DNA from: Larus michahellis
Lineage: Eukaryota > Chordata > Aves > Charadriiformes > Laridae
Direction: 5' to 3'
DNA length: 64,000 nt
Assembly (NCBI RefSeq): GCF_964199755.1
Contig: NC_133897.1
Location: 68,814,661 to 68,878,660, forward strand
The notes beneath the pieces were generated by a model. It was not told the DNA's origin and did no database searches. It saw nothing but the letters and a program-made list of their open reading frames with translations. Below, one piece after another: positions 1-11,820 of this stretch. The first letter of the stretch is position 1. Each line of letters starts with the position of its first letter. Made by a program: the position numbers and the translations under genes.

Positions 1-419
1 TAAAATAAATCAAGTCCGAAATAGATTCAATAAATATTTATTGAGGTAGGAAGGCAAAAGCAGCGCTGGGCGGCCGGGGAGTCGCAGCTCCACCAAAGGC
101 TCGCAAATTCAAGCAAGCTGAGCAGCTCTTTTTATCTTCACGGAGGTCGGGTTTCGACATCTTCGGTATGCCCCTCCGTACCTTCTTGCTTGAGGTAGTT
201 TAGATAAAATGTTGGTCACAGAATCAGCTCAAAACAATACATTCTGATAACATTGTGGTTAAGCTTTTTGTCAAACAAGAGTTCCCATTTTGGTGTAGCA
301 AGATAATATTGTGGACATGTCTCTTCTGGTAAAACAGGGAGTTCTCAAGACTGCCACAATGGGTCCGTTCCTCTTGCTTAACTTGTTCGATCAGCAAATC
401 ACCTTTAGTTACTTATTAC
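1..419 (-). mobile_element. Retroviral LTR, cut by window edge
   Basis: Read on the minus strand, this stretch starts with TGTAATAAG at 419. It has a TATA-like GATAAAAAGAG near 125-138, then a short GC-rich stretch and an AATAAA signal near 30-35. That order (TG start, TATA box, polyadenylation signal) is that of an LTR. Its far end lies beyond base 1, so solo LTR and provirus cannot be told apart. It abuts the left palindrome arm, ten bases into the region matching intron 1 of the SENP2-like gene of the other arm. An insertion in intron 1 would therefore leave exon 1 of this copy outside the window. Confidence 0.65.
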
Positions 420-429
420 ACCAACAATG

Positions 430-1430
430 CCATTCCCTCACCGCCGGGGAGCACAGGAGGCAGCAGGGGGCGCGCAAGGACCCGTGATGCCCGCCTCCGT
501 CCTGCGGGAGGCGGAACGGCTTCTCCAGCCTCTGGGTCCTCCGTGGGGGCCCCCGGGCCTCCGACGGGCACCCCGGGCCTCTGTGGGTCCCCCGCGAGGT
601 CCCTCCGGCCTCTGTTGAGCCCCTGCGGCCGCCCCTCCGGCCTCTGCGGGGCCTCTCCCTAAAGGGAGACGAGCCCGTCCCCCTCCACGGCCGTCCAGGG
701 CTCGGCTCGGGGCTTTCTGGGAGGGAAAGCTCCCCGCCTGGACGGGGGCGGGCCGGCACAGGCCCGGCCCAAGCCGGGAGGAGGCGGCGGAGGGCTGGGC
801 GGCTGCTACCGCCTCCCTCAGGCAGCGCCAAGATGACACAGCGCATGCGCGCGCCCCACCACCTCCCCGTCCCTCCCCTCCATTTCGCAGGGGCGGGGGG
901 CGCTCCCCGGCAGCCAATAGGGAGGCGGTGCTGGGTGCGCGGGCCGGGCGCCCTTCCGCTGCGTGCCGGCGCGAGGCCTCTGTGGCCATGGCTGCTGGGG
1001 GCCCTCGGCGCCCTCCTCGCCGCCGCCCCGCGCCGCCCGAGGGTCTCGCCGCCGCCCAAGAGGCCGCCACCCAGCTCAGCGAGCCGCCCCGTCGCCTCCG
1101 GGCTGCCCGAGGGCCTCGCCCCGTCCCATCGCCCCGTCCCATCGCCCCATCGTCCAAGCCCGTTGCCCGCGGCCTGCCCCGGCTGTGGGGGCTGCGGAAC
1201 CCCCCCGGGGCCTGCTTGCGGGGAGCGGGAGCCTCGGCCCCACCGCCTCGGCCTGAGGGGCTTGAGCCGTTAGCCGCTCTGCGGGCTGGGGCGCAGTGGG
1301 GTGTCTCGCCCTGGGGTTCTGGCCACGCTGCTGGGCTGGGCTCGGCCTCTCTGCCCGCCCAGAGCCCCCCCTGCGGGGCGGCAGGGCTCGGCGTGGGCTC
1401 GCAGGGGTTCCAGCAGGGTTCGGGGGCATA
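430..1430. promoter_or_regulatory. CpG island, left arm
   Basis: Very GC- and CpG-rich, with GC boxes near 890-900 and a CCAAT box near 912-916. The matching sequence in the right arm lies inside intron 1, downstream of coding exon 1. It could be an extension of the main promoter island or an alternative promoter. Open reading frames here in several frames are what GC-rich DNA gives by chance, so I do not call a gene. Short direct repeats (CCGTCCCATCGCC type) occur near 1125-1160. The part from about 1044 onward is missing from the other arm. Confidence 0.6.
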
Positions 1431-2166
1431 ACAGTTTAAAAGAAATTACTTTGTTTAAGAAAGACCAAAGAATTCTTGCAAGAATCCTTGCCGTCTGTCA
1501 TGGCATTTTGGGAGGCAAGCAGAGGAAAAAACCAACCGGGAACAACCTTTGTGCTCCATTCCCAAAGTAAAAAGTTTTACTGGATTTTATCGTTGTTATC
1601 AACTGATCTAGTATGTGGACTTAGGCTTAATAAGAAAAGGTGCAGCCGAGAATCGTTTCAAGACCTAGTTCACGGGCACTGCTTTAGCCGTGAGTTATTG
1701 AAGTGGGTGTATGCATGAGTTGCTTTCCCACCTTTTCTTTCCTGTCCTACTTAGTCTTTTCTTTGCAACTCAGTGTAGTGACTGATGAACTCGCATGGCT
1801 TAGGAATCGCTGGTACGCTGCTTTCCTTGAGGAAAGGGAAACGTGACATATTAACTTCCGCGAGTTTTTGGTGATGGGAACAAATGTCAAAGGTTAGAAA
1901 GCGTTAACAGAATGAGGCAGAGAGGCCTAATATGCTGTAGTGGGATAATTAGCTCTGTGTGAGCGGTCCGTTTGGGGGGTGTTGGTGGGGGATGCTCAGC
2001 GGTGGCAGCTGGGTGTGTGTGCCTGAGATGATGCCAGGGGCGCTCGGAGGGGGAAACCTTTGGGCTATGAAAAGTAACTTTGGAAGTTTGGGTCCTGTGA
2101 AGGGGAGTCAGCCTGGTAGAAGCTGAAGGAAGTTCCAAACCACTGTTCTGTGTGTTCTTTCCTCAG

Positions 2167-5100
2167 CATTTGTACACCTGCGGACGATCCTGCTGAGACT
2201 GCAGCAAAAAAGAGAAGGACAGGTATGGCACGTGACAGAAGTATTTAATATGCCTGATTTTTCTTAGGTTTCACCTACCTTAGAAAACTCTGGCTTCTGT
2301 ACTTCTTTTGACTTGAAAAATAAAATTGAAAGTTGACTTATTTTTTTAATACTGCTGTTTTTCTGTGCAGATATCAAATGGCTAGACATTTGCTGCCCAG
2401 AGCCATCTCAGGGTGATCTTATGACCAGGTAGAGTCTCTTTTAATCCTGGTTCTTGTTTCTTTTGGCTCTGTGTGCATGTCTTTTTTCCGTCCCTATTCT
2501 TCTCCCCGCTTGAAACACTAGTGCTCTGTTTAGCTGTGCGGCACTGTTGTGTGCTTAAATTGTCAGTGGTTCACCTAAGCTTGAGGGGAGAGAAGGAAAG
2601 AAAGGAACTGAGAGAGTAGGATGGGTTCAAGTAACAGGAACGTTTTCTTGCCTTTTTTTGTGCCTTTAACTACCAAGGGAAGTCATTTGACAAAGCTTGT
2701 GATGCCTACTCTTACCACGCTGGACTGAAAGTGGAGAATACTGTGAGAGTCTGTTGTAGGTCTCCCTCCTGGAAAAGGGGGTCTTTGGTGACAAGGCAAA
2801 TTCTTGTTTTTGAAGAAGGCACGTGTATACGGACAACTTTAACGTCTGTGCATTTGTTTGCTCTTCAGAGTCTGCGTGGTTTTACTGATAATCCTCTCCA
2901 AATGGGGACAGTCACTCTCTTGACGAGCCTACAGAAGGCAAGTAAATATCCTGTAGGTGTCCCATTTGTAGTTCCCTGTGCTGGTCTTAGTTTCCGTAAG
3001 CTAACTCTATGTGGCTGCGGGTATAGTTGCAGACGTTCATGTTATACCTTGCAGTATAACACCTAGCATGCAGCATTTATCCCCAGTAGATCCCAGAGCA
3101 CTTGACAGAGGAAGTGCTGGTTGCTTCCCTGTTTTCCAAAGAATGAAACTGATCAAGAGAAACCAAAGGAGTCTTGCACGGGTAGATGGGAAGGAATTTA
3201 CAAAGCTCCCAGCGCTTCATTCTATCCCAGTCTTGCTGCTCCGAAAGAATCGTGCTGGAAGCTGAGAGGATGTTGTCACACGTGTGCAACCGCGGCTCCA
3301 GTCAGCAGGAGCCTTGAAAAACCATTTCTTATCCCGAAGGTGAATTCTTGAGAATTCCGTGGGAAAGTACAGGTACACAGCTCACTGCTCTCTCTCGTTC
3401 TCTCCCCCTCTCCTCGCAGGGGCTCCCCACCAGCAGAAGAGTCTCTGGAACAGGACGCAGCAGTGAAACAAGCTGTTGCAGGGGTAAGCTTGTGATATTC
3501 ATTATTTTGTTTTTTAGGAAAATTTAGCTATTGGTGATGAGAAATTTTTGCGCTCCTCACTTTCAGTACTTACTCAACAATGTCTGTATTTGTGCAGGTC
3601 GTTTTCCCCAAGGAAAGCGGGAACATGGTTTGTTGAGTAGCCCTATCACAAAGGGTTTCCCGCTATTTTTCTCCTTCCCCTTTAATGAGCTGGGTAGAGC
3701 CTCAAAGCCTTTACCGCACAGGCTTAGTTACCTGCAAAGCTGGCCTGTGGTGTCTTTAGTGGTGTCTTGTTTTGTGAGATAGGAAGTACATCTCTTTGAC
3801 TTTCATCCCTGGTCAGGATTGAGATCAAAATTACATTTTAGTCGTGGAAATCAGAAATATTCATCTCAGTCTCAACTTGCTGCCTATACGTGGAGGCTTT
3901 GCTGGGGTTCTTAATGCTGCTCCAAGGCAAACTAACTTTCTGGCTCTCTTGCCTCCGTTTAGTTTGAGTGCAGCACTCCATGGGTGCGCAGTTGGAATGC
4001 AGTCCTCGACAAAAAGTACCTTTGGAGTTTGCTGGTTGGCTGTGTGTACAAAAGCCCTTCCAGTTTTAGACCTGAGCAAGATCTTCTGTACTATCCCCTG
4101 GCAAAAAAATCTGTGCTGGATTGCTAGCTTGACGTCCTTTTGTCTAACAGGAACAGCATGGAGGTCAGATCTCAGAAGATGTGTTATCCCCAGTACCTCT
4201 GTCACCTGCTGGGGCCCAAAAGTCACCTGCCCTTGATGCGGAAGAAAAGAAACTGCCAAGGCTGCAAAAAAGAGCAGGCGGCTTTACTCTGCTCACAGAG
4301 GTACCGTAGCTGACAGGCTGTTGGACAAAACTGAAGGCTGTGAAACAGCTGCAAGGAACCCCATTTGCTATAGGTGGTTCTTAAGGCTTTTTGAAATCTG
4401 AAGAACTTGGGTTTAACCTGTTAGGGAGTGTCTGCGGCTGTGACTTCCCAGTGCAAAGGTCAGCACTAAAGCTGGTTTGAAGGATTTACAGGATTTAAGC
4501 ATCTTATGCTCCACGCACTCCTTCAGTTGTGCTCTAACCTAAGGGTTTGTGGGGCTTCTGTTACTCGGGCAAAAATGAGTCCAGGTTTAGCAGCAGTCTC
4601 CCAGAGCAGTGCTAACCTGATTCCTACAGTTATATGGGATCTGCCTCTCAACCTGTCCTACCATGAAGATCGAATTTGAAAGAGAAGCTTTTAGTGATCC
4701 ATGGTGTTGCCTTGCTTGTGGGGGACCTGAGCATCCTGCGTGTGTACGTCCTCAGGATGTCACCGAGCCGTGGATGCGCACTGGGCATGGTTGCGCTGCG
4801 TGTAGCAGTGGTCACAGGAGTTCACTTAGTTACGCTATGCAACAGGGAGGGGGAGTTGAGGTTCCCCTGCTTGTCTGAATTTTGGCTGCTTTTGTTCTTG
4901 GGAGTTGCAGTCTAACTGAGCGCCCCCTTTTTTGCCTACAGAGGATTGACTTGGAAAGGGCTAGCAAGTCCAGAGTTTACAAAGTCTGCGGGGTGATGCT
5001 CAGTACAAGGAAAACCAGGGGTTTTCTTATCCTGCTAGCCCACGTTCAACCGAGAAGAAGATGCTCTTGCAGTTCAGAGTATTTTATACTAGCAGACCTA

Positions 5101-8100
5101 GTGGTTTATTTGCATTCCTTAGGCAGACTTAGATGGAAACGTCCAAATTGCAACCAGTTGCATGCACAGCCTGGGCTCCCGATTGCCTGACTGCAGTGTA
5201 GCTGCCTCAGTTTCCCCCTTTGCTGGTGCTTCAGGTCCCTTGAAGTTCCCCCACCCTCACATTCTTTCAGGCTCCTGACTCAGCTGCCTTGGCATGGAGA
5301 ATGCCTGCTGCGGTTGGCTTAAACCTCAGCGTTGCGAGGGCTGCAGCACCACATGGGAAAGGCGTTTGCTGTGTGTTTGCCAGTCCCCGCGTTTTATCTC
5401 AGCTTCCTTGGCAAAAAAAAATCGAAGCAAACCTGGCCCCCAAAGTTCCAAGTTGGGATGCTGAAACCATCCAAGCAACAAAAAGGGCGATTGCTAACCT
5501 AGCCGAAAGCCAGCAAAGGCAGTTGCTCTGTCACCTGAGCTTCATTTCCAGGCCGTGTTTGAGTTGAAAGCTGCCCACAGGTTGGCATGCTCGATGCTCT
5601 GTTTCACAAGTCCTTCCCCATTTAATTGTTCATTTCAGGCCATGGAGAGGTCATTGCTGCATTAGGCAAAGGTGAGCCGGATGAGGTCATGAGCAGTGCC
5701 TTCAAACTAAGGGTCACGCGCCAGGACATCCGCACCCTAGGGAACCTTTGCTGGCTAAACGATGAGGTAAAAGGAGCTGCAGCACAGGGATCTTCTAATG
5801 GAGCGTTTATTTCAAAATACCCCTTCAGGGTGTACAGAAGTCTTTGCAAAGTTATTTGATGAGCTGCACTGCAGAGCCCAGAAATCTCTGCACAGTTCTT
5901 ATTTTAGGTACTGAAGGGTCCAGTGCTTCTGGCAGTTCCTTTACTTGTATTGTGCAGCTTCCAGGAGTTAGTCTACGTTCTTGGAGTGGGTGGCAGGTGT
6001 TTTTACCAAAGTGCAGTTTGACAAACAACTGTAACCAAGTGCGAAATTCTCACAACAAAAGCTGACAGCTGAGGCTGGAGTTCTCTCAGCTGCGTACTTC
6101 AGGGTGGCCAGAAAAGAGACGTTGCTGTGCTTTTCATTTGGTAAGCTAGTGTCTTATTTTACATCTCAAGCTTCCTCTTTATGGTACAGGTCATTAATTT
6201 CTACATGGGCCTTGTGATGGAAAGAAGTAAGAAGGCAGGATATCCATCAGTCCACGCTTTTAGTTCATTCTTTTATGAAAAACTTACTTCTGGGGGCTAC
6301 GAAGCCGTAGGAAGATGGACCAGGCATGTGGATCTCTTCCACAAGGACATCATCTTAGTGCCCATTAACTTGCGCTTGCACTGGACACTAGCGGTGAGTC
6401 AAACGGGCTTGTTATTTAGAGTTGGGTGGGGAGAAAAAGCCAGCAAGAAAAATCATTGAGGCTTGTGCAGCAGAAGGTTGCGCTTTGTCTAACAGTCACC
6501 TTTTAATAACAGGTCATCGACACCAGAAAGAAGACGGTCAAATACTACGACTCCCTGGGACAAGAAGGGGACAAGATTTGTGAGACTTTGCTGTAAGTAA
6601 CTGCTCAGTCACTGCTGTTGTGTTGTGAATTAGGAGAAGGGTTTTGGATTTTGCCCCTGTGACACGGCTGCAAGTTTTCCCATTTCTTGTAGATTACAAA
6701 GCAGAAATGTTGGATTCGCTTGCTGCGAGTTGTCTGACAGTGACTCCTTATCTGGTTTCACGTCGTCCCCTCCACCCAGTGTCTTGGATGCCTGGCTTCT
6801 GCCACCTTCCCACTATAGCACAGACAAAGACATGGTAGCCCCGTGGCACACGTGCAGCAACTTTGTTTAGTGATCAATAAAACCCTCCTGCCACTCATCT
6901 TCCTGTGATCTTTCAGCAGCTCTTTTTATCTCGGCCTGAATTACAGCGATGAAGAGTGATTTTGCTTTTGTTTTAAACAGCAAATACCTGCAAGAAGAAA
7001 GCTGCGAAAAAAGAAAGGTGAAGCTGAGTGTTTTGGAGTGGACTGTTCACAGCATGGAGCCACACGTAAGCAAACACTACTTGCACTTGAAATGTGAACT
7101 AGAACTCCTTGTCACAGAGCTCTTAACGCTTTCTCATAAGGCCAGGACTTTAGAGAACAGCCATAAGCATCTTCTTCTGGTACCACATCGGGCTGCAAGT
7201 GGACCGGGAAACCATGCTGGGATGAAATCTTTGAGCAGTGCCTCTCCTTGGTGGCTGAATACTTTGTTGGGTTTTTTTTTTTTAATTGCTCTGCCACGTG
7301 AAGGTGAATTTGGCTTTACCCCCATTTCACAAGTCAAATTTCAAGTCTCTTTAGCAGTTGTCAGAGCACATAGGCTTCTGGTTTGCAGCCCAAATCCTGG
7401 CACGTGACAAAGTAAGGGGTTGAGCTGATGTTTCTCAACAAGTTAATAATGAAAAGCAGCACCTAAAGACTCGATTTAAGGAACGTCACTTCAGAAAGAC
7501 ACTGTGCACACCTCAAGACACCTTGCAGGGAGGAAGCCTGCTGTCCCTTATCAGCCTGCGAGGAATTTGGATTGTAACATCCGAGCGCAGGAAGCCGAGG
7601 GGAGGGATGATGTGCAGTTCCTGGGGTGTGTTCCTTGTGTTGGGGAGCGGTTATTGGGGATGGTGCAAGTTCAGGAGTGTCTGGTTAGGGTATTTTTGGT
7701 AATGGGTGCTACTTCCAAGTTGCTTTTCCTTGAAGATAGAGGCAAATTCTCCATCTTCTTTGCATTCGTTAGGAAATCCCTCAGCAATTGAACGGAAGCG
7801 ACTGCGGCGTGTTTACCTGCAAATACGCAGATTACATCTGCAGAGACAGACCGATGACCTTTAGACAGGTGAGTGAAGGTTCTAAAGAGCTCCAGCCTCT
7901 TCCGCACAGAGCCAAGAGCCAGGGAAGTTACGCAGTGGCTGAGGTGTCTGCTCCCAGTGAGATCCCGCTTGGGGGAGATACTGGAGGCAGTGGGTTTGTG
8001 GGATCTGGCCTTTGGATCTTTGGGAGAAATGGGTCTCAGCCTCTGACCAATGAAGACACTGGTTCTTTTCCAAGGCAGTGCTCTTCTGTGAAAGTGCTTG

Positions 8101-8371
8101 TAAGCTGTTGTGTAGTCAAGGAGATCTGGTTTTGGTGGCATGTCACCCTCTTAGGAGCTGTGTGGGTGAAAGCCAGGCTGTACCCGAAGGGCAAGTGTTG
8201 ACAGTTCTTAAAAGGAACTTCATAGTGAAGAATTAACTGGGTGTTTCTGCGTATTTTGTGTCTCTTTCTGCCATGAGGTGTATTTCATGGATTTTCTTTT
8301 CTTTTCAGACCCACGTGCCTTACTTCCGTAAGAAGATGGTGTGGGAAATACTCCACCAAGAGCTGCTGTGA
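2167..8371 (+). pseudogene. SENP2-like: SENP2-like SUMO protease, degraded left-arm copy
   Basis: Exons matching the right-arm gene lie at 2167-2222, 2371-2428, 3420-3483, 4151-4300, 5639-5766, 6190-6393, 6513-6592, 6981-7065, 7773-7868 and 8309-8371 (stop). All introns are GT-AG. The family is the Ulp1/SENP cysteine proteases (C48), which mature SUMO and remove it from substrates in the nucleus. The catalytic residues are still encoded ([19 protein letters not shown]). Two faults are visible. The exon at 5639 lacks four bases (AGAG) found in the other arm, so the phase-0 frame meets a stop after seven codons, just before the protease domain. Coding exon 1 is absent: an LTR begins ten bases inside intron 1. 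Unlike the right arm, this copy keeps two separate exons at 3420 and 4151, both in frame. Exon 7773 reads YICRD and TFRQ where the other arm has YISRD and TFTQ, as in SENP2. Probably a pseudogene, unless exon 1 survives beyond the LTR and the frameshift is a sequencing error. Confidence 0.8.
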
Positions 8372-9080
8372 GACCCGCACTACAGGAGTAACCCTTCTTC
8401 TAGTTATTTTTGTCATACCTTATTGTTGTTGGACGTTTTTCTCTGTAGGTTAAGGAAAGAGTTTTTCTCTGTAGGTTAAGAAGTAGTGGTTAAGATTATT
8501 TGCCCCCCCAGCCCCCGCCTGCCCCTATTTTGGAGACAGTAACTCTCTTTGAAATTAGCTAACACACCTTAAGTGCAAGCTGGAAAGGTTGGTGTCACCT
8601 GGCCAAGGGAAAGCTTAAGAAGAAATGCTGTGAACTTCCATCGCAGAGAGGGCTGCTCACACCTCGCAGCGCACGTGGCCACCTCATGGACGAATGGGAC
8701 TCATCTGGTGGTGGCAAGAGTTGCATGAGCTGAACTTCTCTCACAGCACACGTGGTCACGTTATGGACAAATGGGACTCACCTGGTGGTGGCAACAGTGG
8801 TGTGAGCTGAACTTCTCATCCCAACAACAAGGTGCTGAACTACTGTTTCCTCCAAGAGAGTTTTCTTCTGTTTCTGGAATAATCTACCATCTACTTGATG
8901 CCTACAAGTGGATTTGTGATGACCATCAGAAGAAAGCATTTACCATCTTTTGATTTGGGAGAGAAACCCGTGTGGTTGGGGTTGGTTTGGTCTTTTTCTG
9001 TCTCCAGGGAGTTTTATAATGTGAAAAGAGAAGTATTTATTTATTTTCATTAAAATAAATATTTAAATTATTTAAAGAGC
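8372..9080 (+). other. 3' untranslated region and poly(A) signal, left SENP2-like copy
   Basis: Non-coding after the stop. An AATAAA at 9054-9059 is a good polyadenylation signal. The region contains a direct repeat at 8441-8478 (TTTTTCTCTGTAGGTTAAG twice) and a degenerate tandem repeat of about 100 bp, two units, at 8640-8820. All of it is mirrored in the right arm. Confidence 0.5.
8640..8820. repeat. Two-copy degenerate tandem repeat
   Basis: Two successive units share CACGTGG, ATGGAC-AATGGGACTCA, CTGGTGGTGGCAA and GAGCTGAACTTCTC in the same order. The mirror image is at about 22221-22401. It lies inside the predicted 3' UTR. Confidence 0.7.
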
Positions 9081-10920
9081 CTTACTGGAATGAAACTTGA
9101 TCTGGTAATGAGAGTGATTTTTTTTACTTTTTTTTTTGGTCATTGAAGAAAAGGTTGACATATCAATGTGGGTTTTAGCTCACTCACAGTCTCTGGAGGA
9201 AGACGACTCTGGCCAGGCTGGGTATCAGAGCATCAGCACCTCCAAGCGATTGTCCCAAAATCCTGAAGGGACAACCCTTTCATTTTTTCCCCCCCTCTAG
9301 CTTACACTCCGGAGCTGGAGTGGGATTTCAGGTCTTTCCTTGACCATCGCAGAGGAAAAATTGCCCAGTAGCTGGTTTGGAAGCCCCGTGTTGGAACGCT
9401 TGTATAAATGACCGTGTGGTGTTGTCTCTGTAATGGCAGTTACCATCATGGGAGGCGATTCCTGCCCGCTGATGCGGTCTCTCCTCTCCTCAGCTTTGGG
9501 GGAAAGATGCTGATTTTGGGGCCATGCCCTCTGTTGCCGTGGGTGGGATCAGCCTTCCCAGTTGCTGCTCCTCGCCTGAAGGTCTGCTCTCCTGGGCCGG
9601 CTGACGCGGTGGTTTGGCTGTGGTGTGGGTCAGCAGCCACATCGCTCTCTGCTTTCAAACTGATGAGCTTAATCCATCCCCAAATCAGAGGAGGTTCTCC
9701 AAAGGAAGAACTATTGCAAAGGCAATGTGTCGTGGTTTGTCCCTCCAGGAGATACTTCATCTTCCCGGGCTCCCGGAGGACGTGGAAGATTTTAGCTGTT
9801 TATTACCGCTAGGACGCAGTAGCTGAATGCTCGAACTGTCCTTTCCCCTTCCCTTCGGTTCTTGCTGTCTGGGGGATGCAGTTTTGAGGCTGACCCTGTG
9901 CTCTGCTGAGTACAAAAGCAGAATTTGGGTTTTTTTTGGGGGAAAAAACCCCAATGAACCAGAAAACAAGCCCTGCAGAGGGGGGAGTGGGGTAAGGACA
10001 CTACCCAGGTCCTCCTGGGCCACCCCCGTTAAGCAGAGGGGGCTCGGGGGTGTGATGGAAGGAGCAGGGTGATGCTGCTGTGAACACCTTACCTGGTGCC
10101 TCTCTGTCCTCTCCGTGACCCGCCAAGGACTTGTGTGGAGTAAACCCCGTCCGGGGACACCTGCTGCTGGTGGCTTGGCAGCACTTGTGGCTGCTGAAAG
10201 CCTCTGTGTCTGAGGGGGTGGGGAAATTGTACGCGTAGCAGCCAGCGTCCCCTCTGTCTCCATGGCTCTGGCCCTTCAGCCGGGGCTCGTGTCCTTGTGC
10301 CCCAAGGCGGTTCTCTGAGAGCAGCCCCTGGGGGGCAACAGCCTGTTCACACTGTGCTCTGCATGAGCAGTTGTGTGGGAGCTGGGCCTCGCTTCTCCTT
10401 AGGAAATGGCCTTTTGGAGATGACGAGCTTGCTCTTTTTTGTGCTGATGGGCGAGCGCGTGTGCGGTGTGAGTAATGCCCTGGGGCCCTCGGCGGGGCAG
10501 GGGACACACACGCTCCCCATGGGGCTTCGCACAGTTGTGACGCTGCCGGCTGCCCCGTGAGGTGGTCCTTGCTCACAGGAAGGCCGTGGAGGGGGCTCAG
10601 CCCCCAAGGCTGGCTCAGACCTGGCCTCGCATGGCCAGTGACCACAGGTCTACCAGGAGCAGAGTCATCCTCGGCTGGGGATGGCGGGGGGACAGCAAAC
10701 GTGAAAACTGATGCTCTTTTGGTGATTGCTCATGCTAGAGGCAGGGAGGGGATTTCTTTTGTTTCCAAAACACGTGGGTGTGACGAGTGCCGTGATTTGG
10801 TGCTTTGAAGTGTTACAGGAGCGGCACCGGAGCCTTCCCCCCTCGGGGGCCACCTCTCCGTGGCACTGTGTCCCTGGTGCCCGATGGGTGGGAGGGAAAG
10901 AGCACAGCTCTAGGGACCGT
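9081..10920. other. Intergenic DNA of left arm
   Basis: Several open frames occur on both strands, identical or nearly so to their mirror copies in the right arm. They have no splice structure, family motif or consistent frame that I recognise. Their conservation between arms follows from the recent duplication and is not evidence of coding. I see no gene here. Confidence 0.5.
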
Positions 10921-10929
10921 GGGGGTTCC

Positions 10930-11460
10930 CGTGAGACCCCGTATTTGGAGCACTGCATCCAGCTCTGGTGCCACCAAGAGCAGAAGGACACGGAGCTGTT
11001 GGAGCGGGGCCAGAGGAGGCCCCGAAGATGCTGGGAGGGCTGGAGCCCCTCTGCTGGGAGGACAGGCTGAGGGAGTTGGGGGTGTCCAGCCTGGAGAAGA
11101 GAAGGCTCCGGGGAGACCTTAGAGCCCCTTCCAGTCCCTGAAGGGGCTCCAGGAGAGCTGGGGAGGGACTCTGGATCAGGGAGGGGAGCGACAGAACAAG
11201 GGGTGCTGGTTTCAAAGGGAAGGAGGGGAGATTTAGATAAGATCTCGGGCAGAAATTCTTTGCTGTGAGGGTGGTGAGCCCCTGGCCCGGGTTGCCCAGA
11301 GAAGCTGTGGCTGCCCCATCCCTGGAGGTGTCCAAGGCCAGGTTGGAGGGGGCTTGGAGCAAGCTGGTCTGGTGGGAGGTGTCCCTGCCCATGGGATCTC
11401 TCAGATGATCTTCAAGGTCCCTTCCAACCCAAGCCATTCTCTGCTTCTCTGATTCCATGA
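10930..11460 (+). mobile_element. CR1 LINE fragment, 3' end
   Basis: The text follows the well-known CR1 3' region in order: GTGAGACCCC start, GGAGCACTGCATCCAGCTCTGG, GGCTGAGGGAGTTGGG, AGCCTGGAGAAGAGAAGGCTC, TTTGCTGTGAGGGTGGTGAG, GGTTGCCCAGAGAAGCTGTGG, AAGGTCCCTTCCAACCCAAGCC. It ends in a degenerate CTTCTCTGATTCCATGA tail. Plus orientation, 5'-truncated as usual for CR1. It is duplicated in the other arm, so it inserted before the palindrome formed or was copied by conversion. Confidence 0.9.
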
Positions 11461-11820
11461 AAGACAGGATCCTGGCCTTGGCCCCGCTCGGCTGGGCAGG
11501 ACCCCCTTTTTTTCCTCATCAGCCTGTAATTTTTTAACTTATTGCAGCATCAGAAGGAGCTGTGGAGGTGATAAGTACTTTAAATTTTTAACCTTCCCTG
11601 GAGGTGGCAAAAAAAAAGAAATTAAGAGAACGTAATAATTCTGAGCACGAAACTGCAGTGTCTGGCTTGGAACATGGCCTTTTCTCTTTCAGATTCACTA
11701 TGAGAAGCTTTAATAGTACAAGTGTTTCTACTTCAGTGGAGATGAGGTTAGGAAAATTTGGTTCCCAGGAGGTTAAAAATGCTCCATGGAAATGAATGCT
11801 GAAAGACAGGGATGAGAGAA

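Larger units (their letters stand above)
425..11820 (+). repeat. Left arm of large inverted repeat (palindrome)
   Basis: The sequence from 425 to 11820 reappears in reverse complement at 19221-28961. Inner ends pair 11820 with 19221; outer ends pair 425 with 28961. From about 8.3 to 11.8 kb I noticed only rare single-base differences. Further out there are many substitutions and indels. The arm is 11,396 bp against 9,741 bp for its partner. The excess is mainly two blocks absent from the right arm: about 1 kb at 1044-2045 and about 718 bp at 3475-4192. The arm carries a degraded SENP2-like gene, a CpG island and a CR1 copy. Confidence 0.95.

Noticed and set aside
3142..3339. Open stretch [12 protein letters not shown]... 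in the left arm (and mirror) as a SENP2-like exon
   Set aside because: It is flanked by AG and GT, but its phase does not fit: the previous exon ends in phase 2 (ATGACCAG) and splices in frame directly to the exon at 3420. Treated as intronic.
4942..4992. [17 protein letters not shown] stretch as an exon before the protease domain
   Set aside because: Including it breaks the phase into the first catalytic exon. Skipping it gives PLTE joined to AMEREV, which matches the SENP2 sequence around LTEDMEKEI.
5401..5580. [20 protein letters not shown] frame as an exon
   Set aside because: Frames differ between the arms through small indels and no donor in the right phase exists.
9408..10645. Several ORFs conserved between the palindrome arms
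   Set aside because: Conservation is due to recent duplication or conversion. Many overlapping frames on both strands are equally conserved.
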